Of a DNA stretch of 64,000 bases, positions 33,234-42,534 are shown in pieces (positions within the stretch are counted from its first letter, which is position 1; each line of letters starts with the position of its first letter). Origin of the DNA: Rickettsiella grylli (GTDB taxonomy: Bacteria; Pseudomonadota; Gammaproteobacteria; Diplorickettsiales; Diplorickettsiaceae); contig NZ_AAQJ02000001.1 in assembly GCF_000168295.1 (NCBI RefSeq), positions 1,502,412 through 1,566,411 on the forward strand, given 5' to 3'. A program made the position numbers and the translations under genes. The notes under the pieces are model-generated. The model was not told the origin of the DNA. It did not search any database and saw nothing but the letters and a program-made list of their open reading frames with translations.

Positions 33234-33507
33234 TTCCTATAACCCTAATTCTGAATACCTTACACCGCTCGCTTGTAATGGTTTGTACAATCTTTTGCGC
33301 ATTTAACTCGCTTCCTTCTTCCCGTTATCTTCTTTTTAATCTGAAAGTATAAATTTAAGGGTTGCTATAATAGATAAAAATTTTATGCCCATTATTGTCT
33401 AAAAAAAATCCCCTACTAAAAAATAGGGTAAATTTTGTATGGTGTTAAAAGAAAAAAAGTAGTTATAAATAAATCATAGTTTTTTATGTAATTTAATTAG
33501 GATTACC
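33234..33507. other. Intergenic region with a weak terminator hairpin
   Basis: No gene seen. CCCTA (33411-33415) and TAGGG (33424-33428) form a short hairpin followed by TAAATTTT, a weak candidate terminator. A TATAAT at about 33366-33371 could be a -10 box for the following decayed gene. Confidence 0.35.
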
Positions 33508-33794
33508 ATGAAACATGATGATAGCTTAATCAAAGACCCCCAATTAAATAAAATTTTACATCAAACTTTGGATACACCACTTACATCGGACGACTTGATG
33601 CAGCCAATCAGTAAATTTTCGATTTAGGTAGTATGGAATACTGTAAAAATATTACCAATGTCAATTTTTCATTTAACTCTATCAGCGATCTTTCGCCACT
33701 TAAAGGTTTAGATTCATTAGTCGAAATAGATATTTCTCATAATTTAATTACTGATATTTCTCCCTTAAGTAACTTGGTCAAATTGGTTCTATAA
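33508..33794 (+). pseudogene. Decayed leucine-rich-repeat (internalin-like) protein gene
   Basis: The ATG at 33508 opens 39 codons ending at a TAG (33625-33627). In another frame from about 33615 to 33794 the sequence encodes LRR units: NITNVNFSFNSISDLSPLKG, then LDSLVEIDISHNLITDIS, then SPLSNLVKLVL. The frame changes near AAATTTT at 33613-33619, so a one-base slip in the run is the likely cause. The LRR type (spacing of 22, ISDLSPL) is that of internalin-like proteins. It ends where the 214-bp inverted repeat begins, so the 3' part was lost. Confidence 0.7.
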
Positions 33795-34001
33795 AATTTG
33801 TATTGAATAAACCGTTGTAATTTTATCTTATGATAGGAAAAGAAGAATCACTATAATAAATGAAGGTCGTTATTAGAGAGGGCATGATAAATCTTACAGA
33901 AATCTACTAGCGAAACTTAAAAAAACGTATTAAATATGTTTGATTACAAAATGATTGTACAGAATGGTTTAGTTCATTAATAGCGTTCTTACTGGATTCT
34001 A
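33788..34001 (+). repeat. Left copy of a 214-bp inverted duplication
   Basis: This segment, beginning TCTATAAAATTTGTATTG and ending TACTGGATTCTA, reappears reverse-complemented at 40044-40256 with only a few differences (GCG/GGG near the middle, seven versus six A in one run). It does not encode an intact protein in either copy. The two copies flank a 6-kb block of IS remnants, the DUF4304 gene and the 604-residue protein gene. Confidence 0.9.
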
Positions 34002-34204
34002 AAACACTAATACTTTCAGTTGAGGCGAGAACTCAGTTTCATATGGATACCTTCGTAGTGCCTATTTCTTAGATACAGGGTTCTTATCCAAGAATGAAAA
34101 CTGCTTAGGTAGGAAATAAAATAATACTGAGTAAGTATCTGAGATGCCTTGCTAAATGGAGTAACTGTAAAAATTGTTGTGTATAGCGAAGGAGAAATTA
34201 AAAA

Positions 34205-34876
34205 ATGTATTCAGAAATATTTAATCGTTTATTGAAGCTAATGCGACCCTTAATGAAACAACAGGGTTTTATTTTGAGAGGTAATAGTTTTTATAAAAGA
34301 AATCCAAAAAAAAATATTGGAATAATCAATTTTCAAAGAAATAGAGAGGAATTTTCTAAATTTACCATTAACGTGGCTATTTATTCGAGGGTATTAGCAG
34401 AATTTTTTTTAGCTGAATTTAAGCAAAAGCAAGTAAAAGAATATCCTTTATTTGGTGATTACCATTGTCAAACAAGAGTTGGTGATTTGGTTCCTAAAGA
34501 AAATGTTTATCGAAAAAAAGACAAAAAATGGTTAAATGGGGATGATAAATGGTGGCATTATGACGACAAAACAGATGTTGATGTAATGTTTCAAGAAATC
34601 AGCGAGTTGATTATTGAGTTTGCTATTCCATATATAGATAGCCATATCACGGATCAGCAGTTAATAGAGCTATGGTTTCCTCTAGTAAGACAGGGTAAAA
34701 AACATCTTTTCAAAGAACTTTCAGTTTTGCTTTTATTTAATGACGAAAAAGAAAAATTAAAGATAGTTATGAATAAATTAGCAGAATACTTAGAATGGCG
34801 TCCAGAGCTTATGGGGTTAAAAAGGCATTATGATCAGCTTAAGAAAGAAATGGATAAAAAATTAGCTTCTAATTAA
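34205..34876 (+). CDS. DUF4304-like protein
   Basis: The 223-residue protein begins MYSEIFNRLLKLMRPLMKQQGFILRGNSFYKR and continues IGIINFQRNREEFSKFTINVAIY, the pattern of DUF4304 (a lone helix, GF-x-(K/R), then strands with INFQ). It is soluble and without signal peptide. AAGGAG lies 10 bases upstream of the ATG. DUF4304 proteins are of unknown function and often occur alone in mobile or variable regions. The base composition is AT-rich like its surroundings. Confidence 0.75.
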   Translation: MYSEIFNRLLKLMRPLMKQQGFILRGNSFYKRNPKKNIGIINFQRNREEFSKFTINVAIYSRVLAEFFLAEFKQKQVKEYPLFGDYHCQTRVGDLVPKENVYRKKDKKWLNGDDKWWHYDDKTDVDVMFQEISELIIEFAIPYIDSHITDQQLIELWFPLVRQGKKHLFKELSVLLLFNDEKEKLKIVMNKLAEYLEWRPELMGLKRHYDQLKKEMDKKLASN

Positions 34877-35007
34877 AGAAAATGTGAAAGCAAATATTTA
34901 CCTAAAAAATTGAAATTTTATTTTATCTTATATGGTAACCCTCCCGTAAAATACCCCAACCATTAAATAGAGTTTTTTGGTAAATTACTGACCAGGAGAG
35001 TTAACAA

Positions 35008-35301
35008 ATGAAGAAGAAAAAGTTTAGTGAATCACAAATTATCACCGTGCTGAAAGAGTATGGAGCGGGAGTTCCAGCGGTTGAATTAGCCCGTAAATAT
35101 GGAATTGGAGAAAGCACAATTTATACGTGGCAAACAAAATACGGGGATATGGAGCTATCAGAATTGAAGCGCCTACGTCAGCTAGAAGATGAACATACCC
35201 GTTTAAAAAAAATGTATGCGACCTTGAGTATGGATCATGAGTTACTTAAGGAGGTGCTTGAAAAAAAGTACCACGTGGATCTGAGCGGCGTGAAATCGTA
35301 G
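35008..35301 (+). CDS. IS3-family transposase OrfA
   Basis: The 97-residue protein has the helix-turn-helix VELARKYGIGESTIYTWQTKYG and a leucine-zipper-like helix (LKRLRQLEDEHTRLKKMYA). In intact elements it is made alone or, by -1 frameshifting, as the N-terminus of the OrfAB transposase. AGGAGAG precedes its ATG. Here orfB is truncated, so only OrfA, a potential repressor of related elements, can be produced. Confidence 0.88.
   Translation: MKKKKFSESQIITVLKEYGAGVPAVELARKYGIGESTIYTWQTKYGDMELSELKRLRQLEDEHTRLKKMYATLSMDHELLKEVLEKKYHVDLSGVKS
35248..35268 (+). promoter_or_regulatory. Programmed -1 ribosomal frameshift signal of the IS3 element
   Basis: In the orfA frame the codons GAA AAA AAG form a slippery A-AAA-AAG heptamer at 35262-35268. 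An AAGGAGG Shine-Dalgarno-like stimulator lies at 35248-35254, 7 bases upstream. After a -1 shift the reading continues VPRGSERREIVDELIVNYSV into orfB without a stop. This is the classic IS3-family arrangement for making OrfAB. Confidence 0.75.
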
Positions 35302-35306
35302 ATGAG

Positions 35307-35517
35307 TTGATAGTTAACTATAGCGTGAGCATCAGTCAAGCGTGTCGCGTTATCACGATGGATCGTAAAACTTATCGTTATAAACCTAAGAAAAAATCAG
35401 GTGACCAAATGATTGAGTCGTTATCAAAAAATTATTCTGCTGAGTATCCAACCTACGGATTTGGGAAATTATTTAATTTAATTCGGCTTAAAAATTATCC
35501 CTTTAATCATAAGCGAA
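35307..35517 (+). pseudogene. IS3-family OrfB, N-terminal fragment
   Basis: The 70 codons up to 35517 encode IVNYSVSISQACRVITMDRK and on to PTYGFGKLFNLIRLKNYPFNHKR, matching the start of the orfB in element B at 40-41 kb. The catalytic DDE integrase core is missing. Confidence 0.85.
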
Positions 35518-36786
35518 GCTGATAAATAAGGACTAAGCAATGGAACAACAATTTACTATTGATAAAAAATTACTGGATGAATTGTTGAAATCAATCAAAA
35601 CTGAAAAAGATCGAGCGGCGCTAAGCAAGCACTTGCTAAAACTCACCGTAGAACGTGCGATGGATGCTGAATTAGATGAGCATCTTGGTTATCAAAAGCA
35701 TGCTGTTGAAGGAAAGAATACAGGAAATAGTCGTAATGGCTATTCTTCTAAGAGCCTAAAGGGTAATTTCGGTGAAGTTGAAATTAGTACGCCACGTGAC
35801 CGAAATAGTACATTCGAACCTCAACTTATTCGCAAAGGGCAAACACGCATCACTGAATTTGACGAACAAATTTTGGCTCTTTATGCCAGAGGTATGACCA
35901 CCCGCGATATTGCGGCTACGTTTTAAAGAAATGTATGGCGCAGAAGTATCGCACAGTTTAATTTCCAAGGTCACTGAAGCGGTTATTGACGAGGTTAACG
36001 CTTGGCAGAATCGTCCATTAGAAACGGTGTATCCGATACTTTACTTAGATTGCATCGTTATTAAGTGTCATCAAGATAAACGTGTTATCAATAAATCGAT
36101 TTATTTGGCATTAGCGATTAATTGCCGTGGCCAGAAGGAATTACTTGGCTTGTGGATAGCCGAAACGGAAGGCTCTAAATTTTGGCTATCGGTATTAACC
36201 GAGTTAAATAATCGTGGTGTGAAGGATGTTTTTATTGCGTGTGTTGACGGATTAACCGGCTTTCCAGATGCCATTAATGCGGTATTTCCCAATACTAAAA
36301 TTCAATTATGTATTGTGCATCTTATTCGTAATTCGTTACGCTATGTGCCCTATAAAGACATGAAAGCCGTTGCCGCTGACCTTAAAATTATTTATCGTGC
36401 TATTTCCATTGAACAAGCAGAAGAAGCCCTTCTCACTTTTAGTGAGAAATGGGATAAAAAATATCCAGCGATCAGTCGTTCCTGGCATAAGAACTGGAGC
36501 AATATTATAACCCTATTCGATTATCCTGATGAAATACGTAAAATTATCTACACAACAAATGCCATTGAATCACTCAATCGTGTTATTAGAAAATCGATTA
36601 ATAACCGTAAAATTTTTCCTAGTGACCGATCCGCATTAAAAGTAGTCTATTTAGCGATACAGAAGGCATCCCAAAAGTGGACTATGTCTTTGCATGATTG
36701 GAGAGTGGCTATGAATCGATTCGCTATCGAATTCGAGGGCAGGTTCTCCTAAAACAGCGCGTTTACACAAATCCGTTTACAGGCTC
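35518..36786 (+). mobile_element. IS256-family element of a second type, left end missing
   Basis: The right end is intact: the terminal repeat GTTTACACAAATCCGTTTAC followed by AGGCTC ends at about 36786. No matching repeat is found at the left, which abuts broken IS3 sequence at 35517. It carries the frameshifted transposase gene 35540-36752. Confidence 0.75.
35540..36752 (+). pseudogene. IS256-family transposase, second type, with a frameshift
   Basis: The 5' frame (35540-35926) ends ARGMTTRDIAATF-stop; the rest of the protein (KEMYGAEVSHSLISKVTEA onward, with LDCIVIKCHQ, ACVDGLTGFPDAI and YTTNAIESLNRVIRKS) is in the next frame. An extra T in the run ACGTTTTAAAG at about 35920 explains it. 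IS256 transposases are normally one frame, so this is a disabling slip (or a base-calling error in a homopolymer). The protein differs clearly from the copy-1/copy-2 transposase. Confidence 0.85.
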
Positions 36787-36824
36787 ATTTATTTCGAAAT
36801 ATACAAGAAATACAGAACATAACT
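36787..36824 (+). mobile_element. Tail fragment of IS3 element A
   Basis: Thirty-eight bases starting ATTTATTTCGAAATATACAA match the 3' part of orfB in IS3 element B exactly. It is the other side of the break at 35517. Confidence 0.75.
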
Positions 36825-36908
36825 CGGTTAAATTCATGTATTCATGTGTATTAGCTCAAACTTGATCGTACAGTGACCGGCTTTTAAGAAGTGACTGTCA
36901 GGTGAAGT

Positions 36909-37972
36909 TTAGTGAATAAACTTTTCCTTCCAGATTTGTTTCCCATCAACAAGTGTTTCTACGGGTGTTCTCCCACAACACATTTTATCTTGATGAGTGC
37001 GTTTATTATTATAAAAATCAAGCCACTCGTCTAGATCATTTTGTAACATTTCTAGACTGGAATAAAGTTTTTTCCGAAAAGTTACTTGATAAAACTCCTG
37101 TAGAATCGTCTTATGAAAACGTTCGCAGATGCCATTGGATTGAGGTGATCGAACTTTAGTTTTTGTGTGATCAATATCGTTAAGCGCTAAATAAAGCTGG
37201 TAATCATGATGTTCAGTTTTACCGCAATATTCTGTACCTCTATCCGTTAGAATTCTTAATAAAGGCAAATGATGTGCCTCAAAAAAAGGCAATACCTCAT
37301 CGTTTAATAAGTCAGCCCCTGTAATCGGGGTTTTCGTCGTATAAAGTTTAGCAAAAGCAACTTTACTATAGGTATCAACAAAGGTTTGTTGATAGACACG
37401 ACCCACTCCTTTTAGCGTACCGACATAAAAAGTATCTTGTGAACCTAGATAACCTGGATGAGCTGTCTCAATTTCTCCAGACACTTCATCGTCATGTTTT
37501 TTCCGTTCAAGCGCAACAATTTGTGCTTCTGTTAAAAGGATACCTTCTTCAGCTACCTTGGCTTCCAGGGCCTTCAAACGTGCTTTAAAATTTTCCAATG
37601 AGTGGCGGACCCAGATACTTCGTACGCCACTTCCCGAGACAAAAATACCTTCCCTGCGTAATTCATTACTGGCTCTGTGTTGGCCATGCGCTGGATAAGC
37701 AATTAGTTCACAACAGCAATTTCCGTTTTATCGTCCACCCGGTTTTTTAAATTAGGTTGCCGGCGACTCTTTTCAAACAAAGCTTCCACACCGCCTTCTT
37801 CAACTGCAGACTTATAACGATAAAAGGTATCTCGAGAGAGTCCCATTACCTGGCAGGCTTTTGATACGTTACCTAGTTCTTCTGCCAAATTAAGCAGTCC
37901 CACTTTATGTTTAATAATTTTATCCGTAGTATGTAACATGAGAGTTTCCTCTATTTTTAAGTTTTGAGTCAA
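36909..37972 (-). pseudogene. IS481-family transposase, frameshifted
   Basis: The N-terminal frame (37703-37972) encodes a helix-turn-helix (LAEELGNVSKACQVMGLSRD TFYRYK). The rest is in another frame: IAYPAHGQHRASNELRREG, then the integrase core (TFYVGTLKGVGRVYQQTFVD, RILTDRGTEYCG, SPQSNGICERFHKTILQEFY) and the C-terminal NNKRTHQDKMCCGRTP. The frames switch near 37710 at GAACTAATTGC, by one base. It is probably inactive. The left terminus may be TGTCAGGTGAAG at 36896; a matching right end was not found. Confidence 0.8.
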
Positions 37973-38055
37973 AGTTTTTGCACTTCTATCAAAACCGGAA
38001 ACTCTCGCTTTTTCAAGCTATTTGTACGATCTCATCTAAACTAATCCAATTCATT

Positions 38056-39870
38056 CTATTTCTTTGGAATCTTTTCTGGTATAAATTCTTCTTCTATTCC
38101 TTCACTTTTTGACTGAGAATCTTTAGTCATAGCTTTCGCTTGAGCTGAAAAGGCTTTGCTGACTTTTCGTGCATTATTAATCTGAACTTCTGTCGCTCGG
38201 TTCATTATATTTTTTAATTGAATCCCTCGTGTATTTATAGTCGTTTGAGTGCCTTGTACTGTTTTTACATTATTGACTGAAGTAACATTAGCGTTTTGTA
38301 TTGAATCTCGTATAATAGAAAGTGATACATTTCTTGCCTTTATAAGGTTACCGAGTTCTTTCCTTACCATTCGCGAACTTCTATATTCGTTATTGATAGC
38401 TGCATTTGCTTCAGACAACTCTGGCGTCACACCACCAATTTTGACTTCTGTTGCAATAGAATTATAATTTTGTGATAAAGCTATTTCGCCTTTTATAAGC
38501 GAAGCTACTGTAATTTCAGCAGACGCATTTGCTCTAATCGCTGACAAAGATTCGATACCTTTTGAGGCTGTGTCCGGAATAGAGGTCACCTCATCTTTGC
38601 TTTTGACTCCATCCAGTAAGACTTCTCTCTCTCTGCGTATTATTTCTTCTATCGCTGCTCCTGCATCATTAGCGCTGTTTGTTGCTGTTGCAACATCTTC
38701 AGTAGTGGGCTCGGTACAAATTTGTGTAGCTTGGTCACTTATATTTTTCAACTCGATTTCCTTTTTTTTCTTAACAAAGAACCAAGTATAGATTGATTCT
38801 CCAATTGTTAAGGTTGATACAGCAATTCTGAGAATCAATCCAACGATCACATCGACATAACAAAAAGTTTCAGGAGATTCATCACTGTTTATAGGAAATT
38901 TAGCTGGCTCTAGAAATGTAGAAAATACATTTAGGTTTGTTATTGCCCCTAATAAAAGTACCGTTAAGCGGTTATCAGAGATATCTTTGGTAATAAATCT
39001 TTCAAACTGATATGAAAAAAGGACAGTAATCAACGGGTTATTACCGATCGAAAAATTATTTGACAATTGCATATTCGAATAGGAAAGTGAAACTGTTTGT
39101 GAATAATCCAAATAAGTAAATTTATAACCTCCGTTATAATCATTTAAATCAGCCAGATCGCTTCCCGGTACATCAGAATTAGGCTCCATTTTAATAATAC
39201 CTAACTTTTTACCAGCTATTATCATACTGTCTTGTTGGTTTAGTGTAGAACCTTGATAAACGTGAAATTGAATACTTTCTCCCCATTTCTTTCCAGATGC
39301 GTTTAAACTAGAAAAAATATACTGATAAGGATACGTAACTATATAACTAAAATAAAAAACAACTGCGAAAAAGCTTAAGTTATTATTTCCTGAAGCAGTA
39401 TGAATACATTGATCTAAAGCAGATATGTCTAATACTTTATCTTCTGATGCTATCTGAATCGCTTGTAAACACTTATAAAAGTTTTCTGTGGTCGTTGAAA
39501 GGCTATTTACTTGCAAAAATTGTATAAATTCAAAAGCAGATGACATCTCTTCAGCATCAGCCTCTAATACAGTAATCGGTGGAATCTCCCCATCTCTCAA
39601 AGGAAGTTGTATAACCACGTACTTATATGGGTTTAAGAACTTTGGATCTACTATAATCAGTAACCAAAGTGTTATGGGTTCTGTTTGAGTTCCCGAGGGT
39701 AAAATGACTGATTTTGTTTCTCTGTTTGCGATGATTTGTTTATCTTCTGTTGTTGAAAGGTAGCTTAATATACCACTATAAGGCAATTGCTCAGAATCCG
39801 TCACATTAATAACCGCCAAGGGCTGGTCTAAATTATTTGTTAAAGAAACAGTCATTTTACTCTTTCGCAT
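38056..39870 (-). CDS. Large protein of unknown function with membrane segments and a long alanine/serine-rich helical tail
   Basis: The start is placed at ATG 39870 because AGGAGAG lies 6 bases upstream; the same frame is open to a TTG at 40035 but without a ribosome site. The 604-residue product begins with a strand-rich domain (MTVSLTNNLDQPLAVINVTD). Two hydrophobic stretches follow mid-protein: LTVLLLGAITNLNVFSTFL and VDVIVGLILRIAVSTLTIG, the second followed by KKKK. About 200 residues of low-complexity helix with many Ala, Ser and Asn come last. I recognise no family. A membrane-active or effector-like role is only a guess. The 5' flank is the right copy of the inverted repeat. Confidence 0.6.
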   Translation of the reverse strand: MRKSKMTVSLTNNLDQPLAVINVTDSEQLPYSGILSYLSTTEDKQIIANRETKSVILPSGTQTEPITLWLLIIVDPKFLNPYKYVVIQLPLRDGEIPPITVLEADAEEMSSAFEFIQFLQVNSLSTTTENFYKCLQAIQIASEDKVLDISALDQCIHTASGNNNLSFFAVVFYFSYIVTYPYQYIFSSLNASGKKWGESIQFHVYQGSTLNQQDSMIIAGKKLGIIKMEPNSDVPGSDLADLNDYNGGYKFTYLDYSQTVSLSYSNMQLSNNFSIGNNPLITVLFSYQFERFITKDISDNRLTVLLLGAITNLNVFSTFLEPAKFPINSDESPETFCYVDVIVGLILRIAVSTLTIGESIYTWFFVKKKKEIELKNISDQATQICTEPTTEDVATATNSANDAGAAIEEIIRREREVLLDGVKSKDEVTSIPDTASKGIESLSAIRANASAEITVASLIKGEIALSQNYNSIATEVKIGGVTPELSEANAAINNEYRSSRMVRKELGNLIKARNVSLSIIRDSIQNANVTSVNNVKTVQGTQTTINTRGIQLKNIMNRATEVQINNARKVSKAFSAQAKAMTKDSQSKSEGIEEEFIPEKIPKK

Positions 39871-40043
39871 TATATTCTCTCCTATTTTAAGATGCATTTC
39901 TGTAATCCCCCTTAGGTAAAGCCGTTCAATGGAAGTTATACCCCCCATCTGTTTAAACAATGTTTGCTCTGCTAGGTAAAGTAATGGATTTAATTCACCA
40001 CTAGCAATAATTCGCTTATTATTAGCTTCTAGCAAAGTATTTC

Positions 40044-40256
40044 TAGAATCCAGTAAGAACGCTATTAATGAACTAAACCATTCTGTACAATCATTTTGTA
40101 ATCAAACATATTTAATACGTTTTTTAAGTTTCCCTAGTAGATTTCTGTAAGATTTATCATGCCCTCTCTAATAACGACCTTCATTTATTATAGTGATTCT
40201 TCTTTTCCTATCATAAGATAAAATTACAACGGTTTATTCAATACAAATTTTATAGA
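40044..40256 (-). repeat. Right copy of the 214-bp inverted duplication
   Basis: Reverse complement of 33788-34001 with few changes. It lies just upstream of the 604-residue protein gene and may have carried its promoter or an N-terminal coding piece: a frame with KSYRNLLGKLKKRIKYV then TGA then LQNDCTEWFSSLIAFLLDS leads into the open frame of that gene. The stop suggests decay of a longer ancestral start. Confidence 0.85.
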
Positions 40257-40451
40257 GAAAAAAAAGCAACTTAATATCTACTCAAATATTCCGCTTTTTC
40301 AGAACATGCGAGTCTATGCTCAAAAATTTCAGCCATCATGTGCCCGAAATGTTCACATCACGCGACTTATTTAGGCTGCAACTATCCCTCTGCATCTGAC
40401 ACACAGTTCTAGGTAAGTCTCCCTGTAAACCTCCCAAACTTCCCCCAGTTT

Positions 40452-41252
40452 TTAAATAGAGTAATTTTTGTTTAGGGATTGAAAATAGTATATGGGTGTT
40501 TGATTATTTAAAGCTTCATGGGGTCTTTCCTCGTTGTAATGTTTAAGCCAGTTATCAGTTATGTTCTGTATTTCTTGTATATTTCGAAATAAATACCTAT
40601 CTAAAACAGCTTCACGATAAGTTCGGTTAAATCTTTCGATAAATGCATTCTGTGCGGGTTTTCCAGGTTGGATATATTGAATTTCAATCCCCTGTATTTT
40701 CGCTCATTGTTGGAAGTGACGTGAAATATTTTCTGGGCCGTTATCCACTCGAATACGCTGAGGGTAGCCCTATTTCATGGCGAGTTGATCCAACCATCGG
40801 GTAATCCGCTTGGAAGGTAAACCATAAGCCACTAATATTCCTAATCCACCGCGATGATAATCATCAATGATATTTGCTGTACGAATGCGTCGCCCATTGA
40901 CTAAAGCGTCGCTCATGTCGTCTAACGACCAGCATTGATTGATACCCTCAGGTTGCTGTAATTTAATAGCGGTTCGAGGGGCTAAACGCTTTTTTGGTTT
41001 TATCTTTAAATTAAGCTTTAATTCACAGTAAATTCGATAAACTCGTTTATGATTAAAGGGATAATTTTTAAGCCGAATTAAATTAAATAATTTCCCAAAT
41101 CCGTAGGTTGGATACTCAGCAGAATAATTTTTTAATAACGACTCAATCATTTGGTCACCTGATTTTTTCTTAGGTTTATAACGATAAGTTTTACGATCCA
41201 TCGTGATAACGCGACACGCTTGACTGATGCTCACGCTATAGTTAACTATCAA
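40452..41252 (-). pseudogene. IS3-family OrfB with two nonsense codons (element B)
   Basis: The frame gives INQCWSLDDMSDALVNGRRI and GLGILVAYGLPSKRI, then hits TAG after RWLDQLAMK (40768-40770). It resumes GYPQRIRVDNGPENISRHFQ, hits TGA, then continues GIEIQYIQPGKPAQNAFIER and FNRTYREAVLDRYLF to a normal end at 40452. CAG-to-TAG and TGG-to-TGA changes would account for both stops. The DDE core is otherwise preserved. Confidence 0.85.
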
Positions 41253-41257
41253 CTCAT

Positions 41258-41550
41258 CTACGATTTCACGCCGCTCAGATCCACGTGGTACTTTTTTTCA
41301 AGCACCTCCTTAAGTAACTCATGATCCATACTCAAGGTCGCATACATTTTTTTAAACGGGTATGTTCATCTTCTAGCTGACGTAGGCGCTTCAATTCCGA
41401 TAGCTCCATATCCCCGTATTTTGTTTGCCACGTATAAATTGTGCTTTCTCCAATTCCATATTTACGGGCTAATTCAACCGCTGGAACTCCCGCTCCATAC
41501 TCTTTCAGCACGGTGATAATTTGTGATTCACTAAACTTTTTCTTCTTCAT
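41258..41550 (-). pseudogene. IS3-family OrfA with a one-base deletion (element B)
   Basis: Identical to OrfA of element A for the first 68 residues, then out of frame after LKK because the A-run has seven A where element A has eight (about 41347-41353). The downstream sequence in the original frame is intact, including the frameshift signal. Confidence 0.85.
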
Positions 41551-41624
41551 TTGTTAACTCTCCTGGTCAGTAATTTACCAAAAAACTCTATTTAATGGTT
41601 GGGGTATTTTACGGGAGGGTTACC

Positions 41625-42232
41625 TAAGCATTTTGAGCAGTTTTTCCAGGCTGTATATATTGAACAATCACTTGATGTTGCTTTGCCCAACTAAGAAAGT
41701 GTTTTGACAAGTTCTCTGGGCCATTATCTACCCGAATAACGTTGGGATAACCTTTGATAGCGGTAATAGTATCAAGCCATCGTGTCACACGCTGTGCAGG
41801 CATTGAGAATCCAATTTCAATACCCAATCCTTCGCGGTTATAATTATCAATGACGTTGACTGTAGGTAAGCGTTTTCCAGTAAATAAAGCATCGCTCATA
41901 AAATCTAATGACCAACATTCATTTAAGTACATCGGCTGCCTAAGCGATTGCTTTAAGCGAGAAGGCAATCGCTTTTTATTCTTTCGTTTGAGATTTAATC
42001 GTAATTCGCAATACAAGCGATAAACTCTTTTATGATTTATCATATAACCTTGGGCCTTTATCATTTGAAATAGCTTTTTAAATCCATACCGTGGATGTTC
42101 AGTCGATAATTGTTTTAATAATGCTTTAATGGCTTCATTGGCTTGAGTTAGCCTCGATTTGTAATCGAAATTTATACGATTAATTCGAGCTACACGGCAA
42201 GCACGATTGATGCTAATTTGTTTGGCCGCCAC
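41625..42232 (-). pseudogene. IS3-family OrfB, second type, C-terminally truncated
   Basis: About 202 residues with ISINRACRVARINRINFDYK, YLNECWSLDFMSDALFTGKR and VIRVDNGPENLSKHFLSWAK, ending QYIQPGKTAQNA where IS3 element B begins. The last catalytic residue (Glu of DDE) would follow and is missing. Confidence 0.85.
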
Positions 42233-42534
42233 TAATTCTTGCGCAATAATTCTTCGCTGACATCCACGCCTAACTTTTTTTCGAGGACCTCCCTTAAAAG
42301 TTCATGGTCTAAACTTAATGAAGCATACATCCTTTTTAATCGAAGATTTTCATCTTCCAGCTGTTTTAAGCGTTTAAGTTCCGTAACACTCATACCCGCA
42401 TATTTTGATCTCCAAGCAAAGTACGTGCTTTGGCCCATTCCATATTTTCGGCATAAATCGGTAATCGGAATACCCGCTTCCCCTTCTTTTAATATCGTGA
42501 CTATTTGCGTTTCGGTAAATTTTTTCTTCTTCAT
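42232..42534 (-). CDS. IS3-family transposase OrfA, second type
   Basis: The 100-residue protein has the HTH ITDLCRKYGMGQSTYFAWRSK and the zipper helix LKRLKQLEDENLRLKRMYAS. It is related to but distinct from OrfA of elements A and B. A GGAGATT ribosome site precedes the start. It overlaps the start of the truncated orfB by one base. Confidence 0.85.
   Translation of the reverse strand: MKKKKFTETQIVTILKEGEAGIPITDLCRKYGMGQSTYFAWRSKYAGMSVTELKRLKQLEDENLRLKRMYASLSLDHELLREVLEKKLGVDVSEELLRKN

Larger units (their letters stand above)
34934..35517 (+). mobile_element. IS3-family element A, 5' part (truncated)
   Basis: Left end GGTAACCCTCCCGTAAAAT at 34934 is shared with element B at 41624. The element holds orfA and the first 70 codons of orfB, then breaks at 35517 where an IS256-family remnant follows. 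A 38-base tail of the same IS3 element reappears at 36787-36824, so about 330 bases in between were lost when the IS256 element entered or decayed. Confidence 0.8.
40424..41624 (-). mobile_element. IS3-family element B (same type as element A), nearly full length
   Basis: Ends are GGTAACCCTCCCG reading inward from 41624 and TGTAAACCTCCC reading inward from 40424, imperfect inverted repeats. It carries orfA and orfB, both damaged (see separate entries). Confidence 0.75.

Noticed and set aside
35910..35930. Frameshift in the second IS256-type transposase as programmed recoding
   Set aside because: IS256 transposases are single-frame, there is no stimulator upstream, and the slip is an extra T in a run; decay or sequencing error is simpler.
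36896..38040. Exact ends of the IS481 element
   Set aside because: A TGTCAGGTGAAG at the left looks right, but I could not find its inverted match at the right, so no boundaries are claimed.
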